Source: Desulfobacteraceae bacterium (GTDB taxonomy: Bacteria; Desulfobacterota; Desulfobacteria; Desulfobacterales; Desulfosalsimonadaceae). From it: DNA of 6,221 nt. The notes under the pieces were generated by a model that saw only the letters and a program-made list of their open reading frames with translations, was not told the DNA's origin and did no database searches. Positions 5,241 through 6,221 of the stretch are shown one piece after another (positions within the stretch are counted from its first letter, which is position 1; every line of letters begins with the position of its first letter). Location of the stretch: positions 1 to 6,221 of the forward strand of contig JAABTZ010000206.1 in assembly GCA_011389605.1 (NCBI GenBank), in the 5' to 3' direction. The position numbers and the translations under genes are program-made.

Positions 5241-6077
5241 ATGAGCAACGATATCCCTGAACCCGTAAAGGTGACAAAGTCCTATTACGATAGTGATGAT
5301 GCACATAATTTTTACTACACTATATGGGGCGGCGAGGATCTGCACCTTGGAATCTATGAGTCGGAAAAAGACACGATATTCGAGGCCAGTCGTCGTACGA
5401 TTGACCACATGGCGTCCCGGTCCGGATTCAAGGGGAAAAAAGCCCGCATCATAGATCTGGGCGGCGGCTTTTCAGGATCTGCCCGCTACCTGGCTAAGAA
5501 TTACGGATGGGAAGTGGTAGTGCTTAATCTGAGTGAAACCGAAAACAATCGTGCCAGGAAAATGAACAAGGAGCAGGGCCTGGACCACATGATTGAGGTT
5601 GTGGACGGCAATTTTGCCGAAATTCCCTATCCGGATGAATCCTTTAATATTGTCTGGTCCCAGGACGCTATTTTGCACAGCGACAACAGGCAGAAAGTCC
5701 TCAAGGAGGCCTATAGGGTTTTGAAGCCTGGCGGAGAGATGATTTTTACGGATCCAATGCAGACCGATGACTGCCCGGAAGGTGTTTTGGGGCCCATTTA
5801 TGAACGGATTCATTTGGAATCTCTGGGTTCTCCCGGGTTTTATCAGGATTATGCCCAAAAAATCGGTTTTGAAGTCGCTGGTTATGAATCCCTCCATCCC
5901 TATTTGCCCCAGCATTACGGCCGGGTTTTAAAGGAGATGGAGGCCCGGGAAGACGAGTTGGCAAAAGTGGTGAGCCGCCAGTATATCGACAATATGAAAA
6001 AGGGGCTGCGTCATTGGGTTGATGGCGGCAACAAAAACTATTTGACCTGGGGAGTGTTTCACTTCCGGAAAAAATAA
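5241..6077 (+). CDS. bsmB: Sarcosine/dimethylglycine N-methyltransferase (glycine betaine synthesis)
   Basis: This 278-residue class I SAM-dependent methyltransferase matches the length and pattern of the Halorhodospira sarcosine/dimethylglycine methyltransferase (EC 2.1.1.157 type), which methylates sarcosine to dimethylglycine and then to glycine betaine. Family-specific segments are YYDSDDAHNFYYTIWGGEDL at 15-34, LNLSETENNRARKMNKEQGL at 95-114, WSQDAILHS at 139-147, FTDPMQTDDCPEGV at 169-182 and GGNKNYLTWGVFHFRKK at 262-278. The SAM site is visible as motif I (IDLGGGFSG at 71-79) and the LKPGG loop (161-165). There is no signal peptide, so it is cytoplasmic. The gene stands alone in the window behind its own promoter, divergent from the DUF1015 operon. 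Glycine/sarcosine methyltransferase, the usual partner, is not seen. Osmotic induction would fit but no operator is recognisable. A related N-methyltransferase acting on another small amine is the main alternative. Confidence 0.9.
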   Translation: MSNDIPEPVKVTKSYYDSDDAHNFYYTIWGGEDLHLGIYESEKDTIFEASRRTIDHMASRSGFKGKKARIIDLGGGFSGSARYLAKNYGWEVVVLNLSETENNRARKMNKEQGLDHMIEVVDGNFAEIPYPDESFNIVWSQDAILHSDNRQKVLKEAYRVLKPGGEMIFTDPMQTDDCPEGVLGPIYERIHLESLGSPGFYQDYAQKIGFEVAGYESLHPYLPQHYGRVLKEMEAREDELAKVVSRQYIDNMKKGLRHWVDGGNKNYLTWGVFHFRKK

Positions 6078-6107
6078 TTGGCGCTTAAACAAAACAACAT
6101 TGACACT

Positions 6108-6221
6108 ATGGTAAAAAGTCGGTTTTCAGATGTCGCCGTAAAACGTTCAAAATCAAGGCTTGCGCGATTTTGAAGAATGCAGCGTACATAGCCGTACGTG
6201 AAATTCTGAAAAATCGCGCGT
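6108..6221 (+). repeat. Palindromic intergenic repeat, copy 3, cut by window end
   Basis: After the methyltransferase stop, a border ATGGTAAAAAGTCGG (6108-6122) leads to a hairpin with arms 6162-6178 (GCGCGATTTTGAAGAAT) and 6203-6219, which pair at nearly all positions. The core 6172-6207 matches the minus strand of copy 1 at 34 of 36 positions. The window ends at GCGCGT, where copy 1 continues AACGCAGAT and then a GGACTTTTTAC border, so the missing right half probably lies just outside. No other terminator is visible after the gene, so this structure may also end its transcript. Confidence 0.8.

Noticed and set aside
5472..5915. 147-codon minus-strand open frame within the methyltransferase gene
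   Set aside because: It lies entirely antisense to a strongly recognised methyltransferase and shows no family features.

Overview
The window looks like chromosomal DNA from a member of the Desulfobacterota (deltaproteobacterial sulfate-reducer lineage, probably Desulfobacteraceae-like). This is an inference from three things: protein style (a MobB with a C-terminal extension, a DUF1015 protein beside panC and metK), moderate GC genes separated by AT-rich spacers, and dispersed palindromic intergenic repeats. No rRNA, tRNA, CRISPR array, transposase or phage gene is visible.

Layout. Positions 1-203 (+) hold the C-terminal end of mobB (molybdopterin-guanine dinucleotide biosynthesis). It overlaps by ATGA with a 287-codon gene (200-1063, +) for an exported protein of unknown function. 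The stop codon of that gene is the loop of a perfect 23-bp hairpin (1038-1086), which also lies just beyond the stop of the converging metK gene, so it probably works as a bidirectional terminator. Three minus-strand genes follow, transcribed right to left: a DUF1015 protein (3498-4829), panC (2601-3437, with an apparent one-base frame problem at its start) and metK (1098-2267). DUF1015 and panC are closely spaced. panC and metK are separated by 333 bp that hold two palindromic elements. A 411-bp AT-rich spacer (4830-5240) holds a repeat fragment, possible divergent promoters and a possible small upstream ORF. It leads into a plus-strand sarcosine/dimethylglycine N-methyltransferase gene (5241-6077). 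The window ends inside another copy of the intergenic repeat.

How the genes relate. MetK makes S-adenosylmethionine. The methyltransferase uses SAM to make glycine betaine, a compatible solute, from partly methylated glycine. The first enzyme of that route (glycine/sarcosine N-methyltransferase) is not in the window. PanC makes pantothenate for coenzyme A. MobB belongs to molybdenum cofactor metabolism. Apart from the SAM link, this is ordinary housekeeping and osmoadaptation content. I see no novel multi-gene system. The points most worth a second look are the intergenic repeat family, the panC start, the stop-codon-in-terminator arrangement and the betaine methyltransferase.
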